This document shows positions 7,570 through 15,933 of a stretch of DNA of 23,691 nt, piece by piece. The stretch is from CAZOZK01 sp964584245 (GTDB lineage: Bacteria; Patescibacteriota; Microgenomatia; UBA1400; PJMF01): contig CAZOZK010000003.1 in assembly GCA_964584245.1 (NCBI GenBank), positions 1 through 23,691 of the forward strand, in the 5' to 3' direction. How positions within the stretch are numbered: the stretch's first letter is position 1; each line of letters opens with the position of its first letter. Under the pieces are notes generated by a model, which searched no databases, was not told the origin of the DNA, and saw only the letters and a program-made list of their open reading frames with translations. The position numbers and the translations under genes are program-made.

Positions 7570-10197
7570 ATGATAGAAGACGACAAAAAATCAAATCTAC
7601 CAGATAAAAAAAGTGAGCAGCAGCCAGACGATACCAAGGCAACTGCAAAAGTGAGCGTTGGTGAGTCAGGTCAAGCAAAAAATGTGAAGGCGGACTCAGA
7701 TACTGAATCAAAAACCGACTCATCCCAAGAAATTCAAACACTTCTGCCAACCAATCAACTCGTCCTACCAGTGATTCCAGTGCGTGATGGCATTTTATTT
7801 CCCAGTACCGAGTCTGTATTAACTTTTGGCAGACAACAATCAATCACCGCAATCAAATCTTCAATCCGAACCCGTAACTTAGTAGTATTGGTAAGTCAAA
7901 AGAAAGAAAATCTCGAAAATCCAAAGCCCAGTGACCTATACACCGTGGGAACGTTGGCCATGGTGGACCGAACACTCAAGGGAGATGGCTATGTGAATGC
8001 GCTGGTTAAGGGTGTTGGCCGGGTAAAAATCATCCGATATATCAAAACCCAGCCAAATTTCGTGGCTCAAGTGGTAAAACTAGAAGATGTGTTTGAAAAA
8101 GATGAAGAATTGACCGCATTGGCGACGCATCTACAGAAAGTATTCCGAAAAGCGGTCCATAGTGGCAAAACTGTGGAGTTTTTAAACTTCATGAAGTTGA
8201 TGAGTGGGGTTAATGAGAGTGAAATGGCCGACCAAATTGCTAGTTCTTTGACTGCGAAGACTCCTAAAAAGCAATTAATCCTCGAAACCCTCGATGTAAA
8301 AGAGAGAATTAAGCTCATTATTGAGCAGTTATCACAAGAAATGAAGGTTTTGGAGATAGAAAAGGACGTGGCACACAAAACACAGGCCAAATTCGATAAA
8401 CACATGCGCGAAAGCGTGCTTCGGGAACGACTGCGCACTATTCAGAAGGAATTAGGCGACATTGATGACGAAGAAGAGACAGCAAATGAGTACGAAGCAC
8501 AGCTCAAAAAGCTCAAAGCGCCAAAAACTATCAAGGATAAAATTGCAAAAGAGCTCAAAAAACTCAAACAACTCTCGATGAACAATCCTGAGGGCGGCTA
8601 TATTCGCAGTTGGCTCGACACCATGTTTGAGTTGCCTTGGGGAGTGTATAGCAAAGGCAACTTTAACTTGAGTAAGGCGCAGACTATTTTAGAAAAGAAT
8701 CATTATGGTTTACCAAAGGTAAAAGACCGAATCCTCGAGTACATTGCGGTGCTGCAGCTCAATCAGGAGCAGGCAAAGCAAGAAAATACTGAAAAATCAG
8801 AAAAAAACGAAAAAACTGGGAATACAAGAAAAGCGGGTAAAAAGGATCCAGATCACTTCAAGAAAGATCAATACTTACCAACTATTCTGTGTTTTGTCGG
8901 ACCTCCAGGTGTAGGTAAAACTAGTATTGGCAAAAGTGTAGCAGAAGCGCTCGGGCGTGAGTTTGTCAAAGTCTCTCTGGGAGGCATTCGTGATGAGGCA
9001 GAAATTCGCGGCCACCGCCGAACCTACGTTGGCGCCATGCCAGGCAGAATCGTGGCCGGTATGAAGCAAGCCAAAAGCATGAATCCAGTCTTTATGCTCG
9101 ACGAAATTGACAAAATAGGCAACGATTTCAGGGGCGACCCATCTGCAGCACTACTTGAAGCACTCGATCCAGAGCAAAATCATGGATTTGAGGACCACTA
9201 TATAGATGTACCTTTTGATTTATCTCAAGCATTATTCATTACTACTGCCAACACACTCGATACAATTCCCCCTGCGCTGCGCGATAGACTCGAGATTATT
9301 GAGTACACGGGATACACGCAAGAAGAAAAAGAGGCGATTGCTAAACACTATTTACTCAAGAAAGCGATCAAAAATAATGGATTGCTTCCGTATAAGATTG
9401 CAGTTCCAGATGAAACACTGGCATTTGTGATTAGTCGATATACTAGAGAAGCTGGTGTCCGTAGCCTAGAGCGCAATTTGCACACGTTGCTGCGCAAAAC
9501 TGCTCGGGAAATTTTGGTAGATTCAGGGGAAAAGGGAGAAGAGAAGAAAGATGAGAAAAAAGCAGCAAAATCTTACAGCTTATCACCCCAAAAAGTGATT
9601 AGTCTGCTCGGCCCAGAAATGTATGACGAAACACTCACCGAACAAGAAGATGTGGTTGGCTTGGCAACGGGCCTAGCCTGGACCAGTGTCGGGGGAGATG
9701 TCCTGTTTATTGAGGTCGCACTGAGCCCTGGCAAAGGCATTATCCAGCTCACTGGAAAATTGGGTGATGTTATGAAGGAATCTGCCCAAGCCGCGCTGAC
9801 CTATGTCAAATCAAACGCCAAAAAGCTAGGAATCGACGAAAAAGTCCTGGCAAAAACCGACGTGCACGTCCACGTACCAGAGGGAGCGGTGCCAAAAGAT
9901 GGTCCATCGGCTGGTATCACTATGACAACCGCGATCGTATCTGCATTTACCAATCGAGCCGTCAAAAAAGAAGTTGCCATGACTGGTGAAGTGACGCTAC
10001 GAGGACGCGTGTTGCGCATCGGTGGCCTCAAGGAAAAATCAATCGCGGCGCACCGAGCTGGCAGCACCACCGTGTTGATTCCAAAAGACAATGCCCGAGA
10101 TCTAGTAGATATCCCAGAATCAGTCAAAAAAGCCATCACCTTTATTCCTGTTGAACACATGGATGCTGTTTTGGACATCGCCCTCCTCAAAAAGTAA
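7570..10197 (+). CDS. lon: ATP-dependent protease Lon
   Basis: Lon unfolds and degrades damaged and regulatory proteins in the cytoplasm as an AAA+ hexamer. At 875 residues it is longer than E. coli Lon (784). Residues 1-60 are a charged, probably disordered extension. The LON substrate-binding domain begins at about 63 (VLPVIPVRDGILFP). Walker A GPPGVGKT is at 444-451 and Walker B FMLDEIDK at 508-515. The protease dyad is Ser780 (PKDGPSAG) and Lys823 (GGLKEK). Two lysine/glutamate-rich insertions occur, at about 397-434 just before Walker A and at about 652-668 between the AAA and protease domains; both are unusual. No Shine-Dalgarno precedes the ATG. The CIRCE-like operator upstream indicates heat-shock control. 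A short-spaced lipoprotein gene follows. Confidence 0.97.
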   Translation: MIEDDKKSNLPDKKSEQQPDDTKATAKVSVGESGQAKNVKADSDTESKTDSSQEIQTLLPTNQLVLPVIPVRDGILFPSTESVLTFGRQQSITAIKSSIRTRNLVVLVSQKKENLENPKPSDLYTVGTLAMVDRTLKGDGYVNALVKGVGRVKIIRYIKTQPNFVAQVVKLEDVFEKDEELTALATHLQKVFRKAVHSGKTVEFLNFMKLMSGVNESEMADQIASSLTAKTPKKQLILETLDVKERIKLIIEQLSQEMKVLEIEKDVAHKTQAKFDKHMRESVLRERLRTIQKELGDIDDEEETANEYEAQLKKLKAPKTIKDKIAKELKKLKQLSMNNPEGGYIRSWLDTMFELPWGVYSKGNFNLSKAQTILEKNHYGLPKVKDRILEYIAVLQLNQEQAKQENTEKSEKNEKTGNTRKAGKKDPDHFKKDQYLPTILCFVGPPGVGKTSIGKSVAEALGREFVKVSLGGIRDEAEIRGHRRTYVGAMPGRIVAGMKQAKSMNPVFMLDEIDKIGNDFRGDPSAALLEALDPEQNHGFEDHYIDVPFDLSQALFITTANTLDTIPPALRDRLEIIEYTGYTQEEKEAIAKHYLLKKAIKNNGLLPYKIAVPDETLAFVISRYTREAGVRSLERNLHTLLRKTAREILVDSGEKGEEKKDEKKAAKSYSLSPQKVISLLGPEMYDETLTEQEDVVGLATGLAWTSVGGDVLFIEVALSPGKGIIQLTGKLGDVMKESAQAALTYVKSNAKKLGIDEKVLAKTDVHVHVPEGAVPKDGPSAGITMTTAIVSAFTNRAVKKEVAMTGEVTLRGRVLRIGGLKEKSIAAHRAGSTTVLIPKDNARDLVDIPESVKKAITFIPVEHMDAVLDIALLKK

Positions 10198-10220
10198 CAG
10201 GTGATGGTAGTATAGAGACA

Positions 10221-11204
10221 ATGACTACAGTTCTGACTCTCAAAAAAATTATTTTAGCGCTGCTCATTGTGGGCGTGGCGAGTGTTTTTGCGGGATGCAT
10301 TCCGCAGCTCGACAAGCGCAAGTACGCTGGCTTGCAGGTAACCGTTTCTGACGTTCCCGCAACAATCTATTTGGATGGCACCTATCTTTCCGAAACTCCA
10401 TTTAAACAAAATGATTTGAAACCAGGCGTGTACACACTCAAAATTCAACCCGATGATGCGAGTCTTGTGCCGTACGAACTGCCAATCCGATTAACTGGCG
10501 GATTATTGACCGCTGTGGTCTGGAATCCTGGCACTCGACCTGAGCTGAGTGGAGGGGTTGTGTATGAGCTAGAGCGACTCAGCAATCGCCAACAAACCGA
10601 GCTGGCTATTTCAAGTATTCCTGATGGTGCAATTGTGAGGATTAATGATGGCGACATGGATTTCGCCCCGCTGGTCCGGACCGACTTGACCGCTGGTAAA
10701 CAATCTATCGCCCTCACTTTGCCTTCGTATGATGATCAAAATCACACTTTGAATTTAGTGCCCGGCCACCGGCTTTCGGTCTTAGTCAAAATGGCTCGCA
10801 CTGCGGACACGTTTGATGCGGGGGATGGGGCAGCGGTAAGTAGTACTGGGGATACAAATGCCGATACGGCTAATGCAACTGATACTACCACCACTTCAGA
10901 AACTGCAACTTCGTCAGCAATTCGTACTGCTCAAAAAACGCCGGTAACGGGTAGTGGTGCGGGCGCGAGTGGCAGTGCAACTTTCACTGGAAAAAAAGTG
11001 ACTATTTTGCCAACCGGATTTATTCAAAATGGGGAAGAAGTGGTACGCGTTCGCGAAAGTTCGAGCGCTGCATCTAGAGAATTGGGATTTGCAAAAGTTG
11101 GCCAGTCATATCAATACTTGAATGTAACCACGGCGGATTGGATCAAAATTCAATTTAATTCTGTACCGGGTTGGATCAGTAAAACGTACGGCCGAGTAGA
11201 GTAA
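10221..11204 (+). CDS. PEGA and SH3b domain lipoprotein
   Basis: A 327-residue exported lipoprotein. Residues 1-25 are a signal peptide with two lysines and a hydrophobic core, ending in the lipobox VFAGC (lipidated Cys26). Two PEGA-type beta repeats follow at about 35-105 (with IYLDGTYLSETPF and LKPGVYTLKI) and about 125-192 (with SIPDGAIVRINDG and LTAGKQSIAL). A Thr/Ser/Ala-rich linker spans about 195-255. The C-terminal 70 residues form an SH3b-like domain (VRVRESSSAASRELGFAKVG, then WIKIQF and PGWISKTY). Such domains bind surface glycans or peptidoglycan, so a cell-wall or S-layer anchoring role is likely. A -10-like TATAGA (10211-10216) lies 4 nt before the ATG. It lies 23 nt after lon and 36 nt before a membrane-protein gene. 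Confidence 0.8.
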   Translation: MTTVLTLKKIILALLIVGVASVFAGCIPQLDKRKYAGLQVTVSDVPATIYLDGTYLSETPFKQNDLKPGVYTLKIQPDDASLVPYELPIRLTGGLLTAVVWNPGTRPELSGGVVYELERLSNRQQTELAISSIPDGAIVRINDGDMDFAPLVRTDLTAGKQSIALTLPSYDDQNHTLNLVPGHRLSVLVKMARTADTFDAGDGAAVSSTGDTNADTANATDTTTTSETATSSAIRTAQKTPVTGSGAGASGSATFTGKKVTILPTGFIQNGEEVVRVRESSSAASRELGFAKVGQSYQYLNVTTADWIKIQFNSVPGWISKTYGRVE

Positions 11205-11240
11205 ATTGTAGTGAAAATCACGATACATTTTGAGTAACTA

Positions 11241-12959
11241 ATGCCAGAAATAACCCCACTACGCGTATTTTTTTTGTGCTGGATTTCATTTTTTGTACTG
11301 TTTTGGAGCAAAGCGCTTTTCATTGATGCTACGGGCAATTTAGTCGCTGGACATCCAATTATTTGGGCGGACTGGGCAGCACATTTGACCATGACCAATG
11401 CCATTGCGCAAAGAGGAATCAACATAGCCAGTCCGCTGGTGATTGGTGAGCCATTTCGCTATCCATTTATGATCAACGCAGTTTCGGCAGTGCTGATTCG
11501 TTTGGGCGTTGGGCTTATTCCTGCCATGGTAATGCCCAGTTTTTTGAGTAGTATTTTTCTGTTATTCGCGCTGGTGTGGTGGTTTAGAATCTTGCTAAAG
11601 TCTGACTCAAAAGCCATGCTGGCAACCACGTTTTTCTTCTTTTCAGGAGGATTGGGATTTGTGTATGCACTCAAAGATATTTCAGTTGTTTGGCAGCAAG
11701 CAGAACTCCCTTGGTACACTTTTCTGGCCCAAACTTCCCAATCATATACCTACCATGAAAAATTTAGCGTAGTGGCAATTAATGTGATTCACGGCATGAT
11801 CATTCCCCAACGTGCATTTAGTTTGGGAGTAGCCGTTGCATTGATTGGACTGACACTTATTTTGAGATGGTGGAGGAGCGAACAGAACATTAAACGTTTT
11901 GAGAAGTCGTGGTGGCAACTTATGGCTGCTGGAGTATTGTTTGGTTTTCTCCCGCTGATTCACACGCATTCATTTATTGCCGTCTTTTGTATCTTGAGTT
12001 GCTGGGCAATTGTTTCGCTGGTACAAAAACAACTTAAAAAATTGCTTGGCTGGATGCTGATTGCCGGCATTACGACAGTTATTGCGTTGCCGCAACTCAT
12101 TTATTTACAGGTGTTTACGGAATTTACAAATACCACTATCGGGTCATCAGCAACATCAATAAGAATCGGCTGGATGGCTTCAGATTTTTCTATGAACTGG
12201 ATTGTTTTTTCACTACTAAACTGGGGTGTGGTCTTGCCACTGGCGGCACTTTCGCTTGGCATGCTTCGCAAAGAGAAACTAGCGCTAGAAACATTGCCAT
12301 TTTGGGTGCTGTTTATTGCCGCCAATCTAGTTTCATTTCAGCCAAGCATTTGGGATAACACAAAATTACTTATTTGGGCATATATTGGATTTTGTGGATT
12401 GGCGGCGACCAGCATAGCCCAACTCATCAGCCAACAAGCCAGACAGAAAAAATACATACTAAGAGTAAAAGTAGCTTTTGTTATTGGAGTATTCTTGGCA
12501 ATGCTTGCCGTAGCAAGTGGCAGTCTTGATCTGTATCGCATACTTCGACATGATCTGCACAAACAACAGCTAGCCAGTACACAAGATCTGGAATTAGCGC
12601 AGTGGGTCAAAAAAAATACGCCAAAAGAGAGTATTTGGCTGACCGGAAATTGGCACACTCATTGGTTATTTACGCTGACCGGTCGCCAAGCTGTGCTGAC
12701 CTATCCTGGCTGGGTGTGGACGCATGGATATAGCTATCAAGAACAAGAAATGCTCACGAGAAATATCTATGAAGGTGCCAGTGTAAATCCGGTAAATCTA
12801 CAAAAATATGGCATAACCCACATCGTGGTCGGACCATATGAACGACAGCAATTTAGAGTAAATCCCATTTGGAATTCCGACAATCCCAGTACTTTTGTTG
12901 AGCTTCTTTACGAGACAAAAACCACCAGAATATTTGTGGTCAAAAGCTCGATGTTATAA
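11241..12959 (+). CDS. Polytopic membrane protein, possible GT-C type glycosyltransferase
   Basis: A 572-residue integral membrane protein with about ten hydrophobic segments (for example near residues 8-28, 95-115, 128-145, 180-205, 215-255, 265-285 and 400-420). After the first segment comes an exposed loop with WADWAAHLTMTNAI, an acidic-histidine arrangement reminiscent of the catalytic loop of GT-C glycosyltransferases. The soluble C-terminus (about 450-572) contains ELAQWVKKNTP, TGRQAVLTYPGW, HGYSYQEQE and HIVVGPYER, a pattern I associate with large uncharacterised membrane protein families of the Chlor_Arch_YYY/DUF2298 kind. That assignment is from memory. It follows the PEGA lipoprotein, so an envelope glycan or glycolipid role is plausible but unproven. 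Confidence 0.6.
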   Translation: MPEITPLRVFFLCWISFFVLFWSKALFIDATGNLVAGHPIIWADWAAHLTMTNAIAQRGINIASPLVIGEPFRYPFMINAVSAVLIRLGVGLIPAMVMPSFLSSIFLLFALVWWFRILLKSDSKAMLATTFFFFSGGLGFVYALKDISVVWQQAELPWYTFLAQTSQSYTYHEKFSVVAINVIHGMIIPQRAFSLGVAVALIGLTLILRWWRSEQNIKRFEKSWWQLMAAGVLFGFLPLIHTHSFIAVFCILSCWAIVSLVQKQLKKLLGWMLIAGITTVIALPQLIYLQVFTEFTNTTIGSSATSIRIGWMASDFSMNWIVFSLLNWGVVLPLAALSLGMLRKEKLALETLPFWVLFIAANLVSFQPSIWDNTKLLIWAYIGFCGLAATSIAQLISQQARQKKYILRVKVAFVIGVFLAMLAVASGSLDLYRILRHDLHKQQLASTQDLELAQWVKKNTPKESIWLTGNWHTHWLFTLTGRQAVLTYPGWVWTHGYSYQEQEMLTRNIYEGASVNPVNLQKYGITHIVVGPYERQQFRVNPIWNSDNPSTFVELLYETKTTRIFVVKSSML

Positions 12960-12971
12960 ATTCTAGCTAAA

Positions 12972-13736
12972 TTAATTCTGCGCTCTATCCAGAACCGCAA
13001 TAAAATCAAGAACATCTAGGCTAGCTGTGCCAACCAAAACGCCATCTGCAGATTGAGTTCCAGGAGTTACATCACCACCATCAAAACTTCCAACATATTC
13101 ACGAATGTTTTGGCTATTCACACTACCACCGTACATCACCACAACATCTCCAAAAGCTTGTAAAATCTGTTCTTTGGCTTTTGCATAATCCTGTGGTGAA
13201 GTGTTTTGGCCGGTCCCGATTGCGGCCAATTCCTCGTAGGTCACCAGGCACTTTTGCATATCAGAAAACTGCACTTCAAGTTTTAATTCAATAGCTTGCT
13301 CTTCGATATACTGCTCATCAACACAAATAATTGGCGTCATTTGGGCGGCCAACGTTTGCACTACTTTTGCGGCGATTTCTCGAGAAGATTCATGGAAATA
13401 GCGACGTCGTTCTGAGTGTCCCATAATGACGTACTTCACCCCAAGTCCTTGCAATTGAAGCGCATTCACTGCCCCAGTGTAACTGCCCGCAGGGAACTGA
13501 CTCACATCTTGCGCAGCCAACTCAATCTGCACCGGCACCAGACCCGATGAATACTTTTCCTGCCACATTTTTAACCACGCTGCAGCCTCAATCAAAAAAG
13601 GAAACGGTACGGCCAACACCACACGAGTTTGGTCTGAATACTTGCGCGTGCTCAGTTGCAACTCAAATGCTTCGAGCCATTCGTGTATCTCCAAAAGTGT
13701 TTTATTTGACTTCCAGTTGGCAATAAAATAATGCAT
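12972..13736 (-). CDS. tpiA: Triosephosphate isomerase
   Basis: TpiA interconverts dihydroxyacetone phosphate and glyceraldehyde 3-phosphate. It has 254 residues, normal for the family. Catalytic residues are Lys9 (ANWKSN), His107 (IMGHSERR) and Glu168 (YEELAAIGTG). The phosphate-binding YGGSVN and GTASLD motifs are present. Odd: the N-terminal hinge of the catalytic lid, normally Glu-Pro-Val-Trp, reads Glu-Glu-Leu-Ala, and the C-terminal hinge is QNT rather than KTA. The ATG at 13736 lies 6 nt after a TATAGT box, a leaderless layout. It is divergent from uvrD and convergent with the preceding membrane-protein gene, whose stop is 12 nt away. Confidence 0.95.
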   Translation of the reverse strand: MHYFIANWKSNKTLLEIHEWLEAFELQLSTRKYSDQTRVVLAVPFPFLIEAAAWLKMWQEKYSSGLVPVQIELAAQDVSQFPAGSYTGAVNALQLQGLGVKYVIMGHSERRRYFHESSREIAAKVVQTLAAQMTPIICVDEQYIEEQAIELKLEVQFSDMQKCLVTYEELAAIGTGQNTSPQDYAKAKEQILQAFGDVVVMYGGSVNSQNIREYVGSFDGGDVTPGTQSADGVLVGTASLDVLDFIAVLDRAQN

Positions 13737-13742
13737 GAACTC

Positions 13743-13748
13743 ACTATA
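13743..13748 (-). promoter_or_regulatory. -10 box for tpiA
   Basis: On the minus strand TGG then TATAGT (extended -10), followed by 6 nt and the tpiA ATG. No -35 and no Shine-Dalgarno are seen. Confidence 0.55.
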
Positions 13749-13770
13749 CCACCCAAACCCGAAGCCATGC

Positions 13771-13776
13771 TATAGT
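13771..13776 (+). promoter_or_regulatory. -10 box for uvrD/pcrA
   Basis: TGC then TATAGT (extended -10), followed by 7 nt and GTG 13784. Together with the tpiA box it makes a back-to-back promoter region of only 47 bp between start codons. Confidence 0.5.
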
Positions 13777-13783
13777 GTCATTC

Positions 13784-15865
13784 GTGTCTGATTTTCTCGA
13801 AAGCCTCAACCCAGAACAACTCAAAGCGGCCACTCATAAAGATGGTCCCGCACTTGTGCTAGCTGGAGCTGGATCCGGAAAAACTCGGGTGCTGACCACC
13901 CGCGTGGCGTGGTTAATTCAAGAACACAACGTACCCAGTGAATCGCTATTGTTGGTGACATTTACCAACAAAGCAGCAGGGGAGATGAAAGAGAGAATAC
14001 GAACCTTAACCGGTCAAATTTTGCCGTACTCTGGCACGTTTCATAGCATCAGCGCGCGGATTTTGCGTCGATACGGCATGGCGCTTGGACTAGATCCAAA
14101 TTTCACCATTTACGATAGCGATGATCAACTTTCTCTGCTCAAAGATATTTACAAACAACATGGATTCGATCCCAAAATTCACAACCCAAAAGGTGTAAAA
14201 GCAAAAATTTCTGAGGCGAAAAATGAGTTGCTCACGCCACAACAGCTGGCGGATATTGCTCAAAACAGTTATCAAGAAACCGTGGCAACCTTGTACAAAT
14301 ATTACAATCAAGCTCTGGTCAAAAATCAGTCGCTCGATTTTGATGATTTGCTGGTCAAAATGGTCACGCTGTTACAAGAAAATGAATCTGTGCGAACTCG
14401 TTTCCAAACTCAATTTGAGTATATTTTGATTGACGAGTATCAGGACACAAATACAGTGCAGTATCAACTTACTCGTTTGCTCAGTGCGCCTCAAGAAAAT
14501 ATTTTTGTGGTAGGAGATTTTTCGCAAAGTATTTACGCTTGGCGCGGAGCTGACTATCGAAATATGCTGCGACTCAAAGATGATTTTGCCAATATTAGCG
14601 AGTACAAACTTGAACAGAATTATCGCTCAACCCAAACCATTTTGGATGCTGCTACACAAATTATCTCGAAAACGACCGAACATCCAGTACTCAAACTGTG
14701 GACGGATAAAGCCGATGATCAACAAATTACCTTGATTGAAGCCAGCAGTGGTGACACCGAGGCTGCCCACATTATCGAGACAATTAAACATGAACTGGTC
14801 CCAAAATATTCCTACAAAGATATAGTGATTTTATACCGCACCAACGCCCAGTCGCGCGCGTTTGAAGAGGCGTGTCTCAAAGCTGGCGTGCCGTACCAAA
14901 TCGTTGGTGGGTTTAAATTTTATGATCGCAAAGAAATCAAAGATGTGTTGAGTTTTATTCGCTGTTTGGTGAATCCTGAAGACACGGTGAGCATCAAGCG
15001 TGCAGAAGGATTGGGAAAACGCCGCTATGCTTCATTCTTAAAATGGAAAGAAAAATACCTGGCATCAAAAGAAAAAGAAGAAAATGGAGAAGCCGGTGAA
15101 GTCGGCGCCAAACTCACAAAACTTACTACTCACGAACTGCTCAAAGAAATTTTAACTGCCAGCGAGTATGCAGATCGATTTGATGCCCACGACGAAGAGG
15201 ACCGGGCTAAGTTAGAAAACATTCAAGAGTTGTTCAACGTGGCAGCACAGTTTCCTGATTTGACCAGTTTCCTCGAGAATATTGCCTTGGTTCAGGATAG
15301 TTATATGATAGATTCCAAGCCGCATCAACAACCAGAAGCCCTGACGCTGATGAGTTTGCACTCCGCAAAAGGGTTGGAATACTCAGTAGTCTTCATGGTC
15401 GGTATGGAAGAGGGAATTTTGCCACACAGTCGGGCGCTGCTCGAAAAAACGCAAATAGAAGAAGAACGCCGATTGTGCTACGTGGGCATCACCCGGGCTA
15501 AAGAAAAATTGTATCTTTCATACGCCGCACAACGCTGGCAGTACGGCACACGAACCTATAGTACTCAAAGTCGATTTTTACATGATATTCCACCTGCCTT
15601 GCTCGAACGCATTTCTGTTGGTGAAAATGGCAGTGATGGCAGAAATTCTGGCAACTCGTATGGACAACGCAATTTTGGCAACTCATCTTACAACGGCTAC
15701 GGATCTGAACAATCCTACAGCAATAGATCTCTTGGATCTTCGTTTGATTCATCAGCAAAAAGATCCTCTCAACCGAGTAACGCACGCCGTGTTGTAGTTG
15801 ATGAAGACACCCTCGACAGCATACTTAGCGGTGACATCGATATTGACTCTTTTTTGGATAGTTAG
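13784..15865 (+). CDS. pcrA: UvrD/PcrA-type superfamily 1A DNA helicase
   Basis: A 3'-5' DNA helicase for repair and replication-fork clearance. From GTG 13784 it has 693 residues. LNPEQLKAAT is the Q motif, GAGSGKT (about 28-34) Walker A, LIDEYQDTN Walker B, SIYAWRGAD motif III, LMSLHSAKGLEY motif V and YVGITRAKEKLYL motif VI. The last 85 residues are a Gly/Ser/Asn/Tyr-rich, probably disordered tail, ending in an acidic segment with LDSILSGDIDIDSFLDS. The GTG at 13775 overlaps the -10 box and would add only three residues, so 13784 is preferred. PcrA versus UvrD naming is arbitrary here. Confidence 0.93.
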   Translation: MSDFLESLNPEQLKAATHKDGPALVLAGAGSGKTRVLTTRVAWLIQEHNVPSESLLLVTFTNKAAGEMKERIRTLTGQILPYSGTFHSISARILRRYGMALGLDPNFTIYDSDDQLSLLKDIYKQHGFDPKIHNPKGVKAKISEAKNELLTPQQLADIAQNSYQETVATLYKYYNQALVKNQSLDFDDLLVKMVTLLQENESVRTRFQTQFEYILIDEYQDTNTVQYQLTRLLSAPQENIFVVGDFSQSIYAWRGADYRNMLRLKDDFANISEYKLEQNYRSTQTILDAATQIISKTTEHPVLKLWTDKADDQQITLIEASSGDTEAAHIIETIKHELVPKYSYKDIVILYRTNAQSRAFEEACLKAGVPYQIVGGFKFYDRKEIKDVLSFIRCLVNPEDTVSIKRAEGLGKRRYASFLKWKEKYLASKEKEENGEAGEVGAKLTKLTTHELLKEILTASEYADRFDAHDEEDRAKLENIQELFNVAAQFPDLTSFLENIALVQDSYMIDSKPHQQPEALTLMSLHSAKGLEYSVVFMVGMEEGILPHSRALLEKTQIEEERRLCYVGITRAKEKLYLSYAAQRWQYGTRTYSTQSRFLHDIPPALLERISVGENGSDGRNSGNSYGQRNFGNSSYNGYGSEQSYSNRSLGSSFDSSAKRSSQPSNARRVVVDEDTLDSILSGDIDIDSFLDS

Positions 15866-15921
15866 AACGCAAAGTAAACTATGGTGCCAAAATATCCTAT
15901 GAATTATTGAGTAAATAAAGG

Positions 15922-15927
15922 TATACT
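15922..15927 (+). promoter_or_regulatory. -10 box for the FemAB-family gene
   Basis: TATACT followed by 6 nt and the ATG at 15934, with no Shine-Dalgarno sequence. It is the clearest match to a leaderless start among these promoters. Confidence 0.55.
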
Positions 15928-15933
15928 ACTCTG

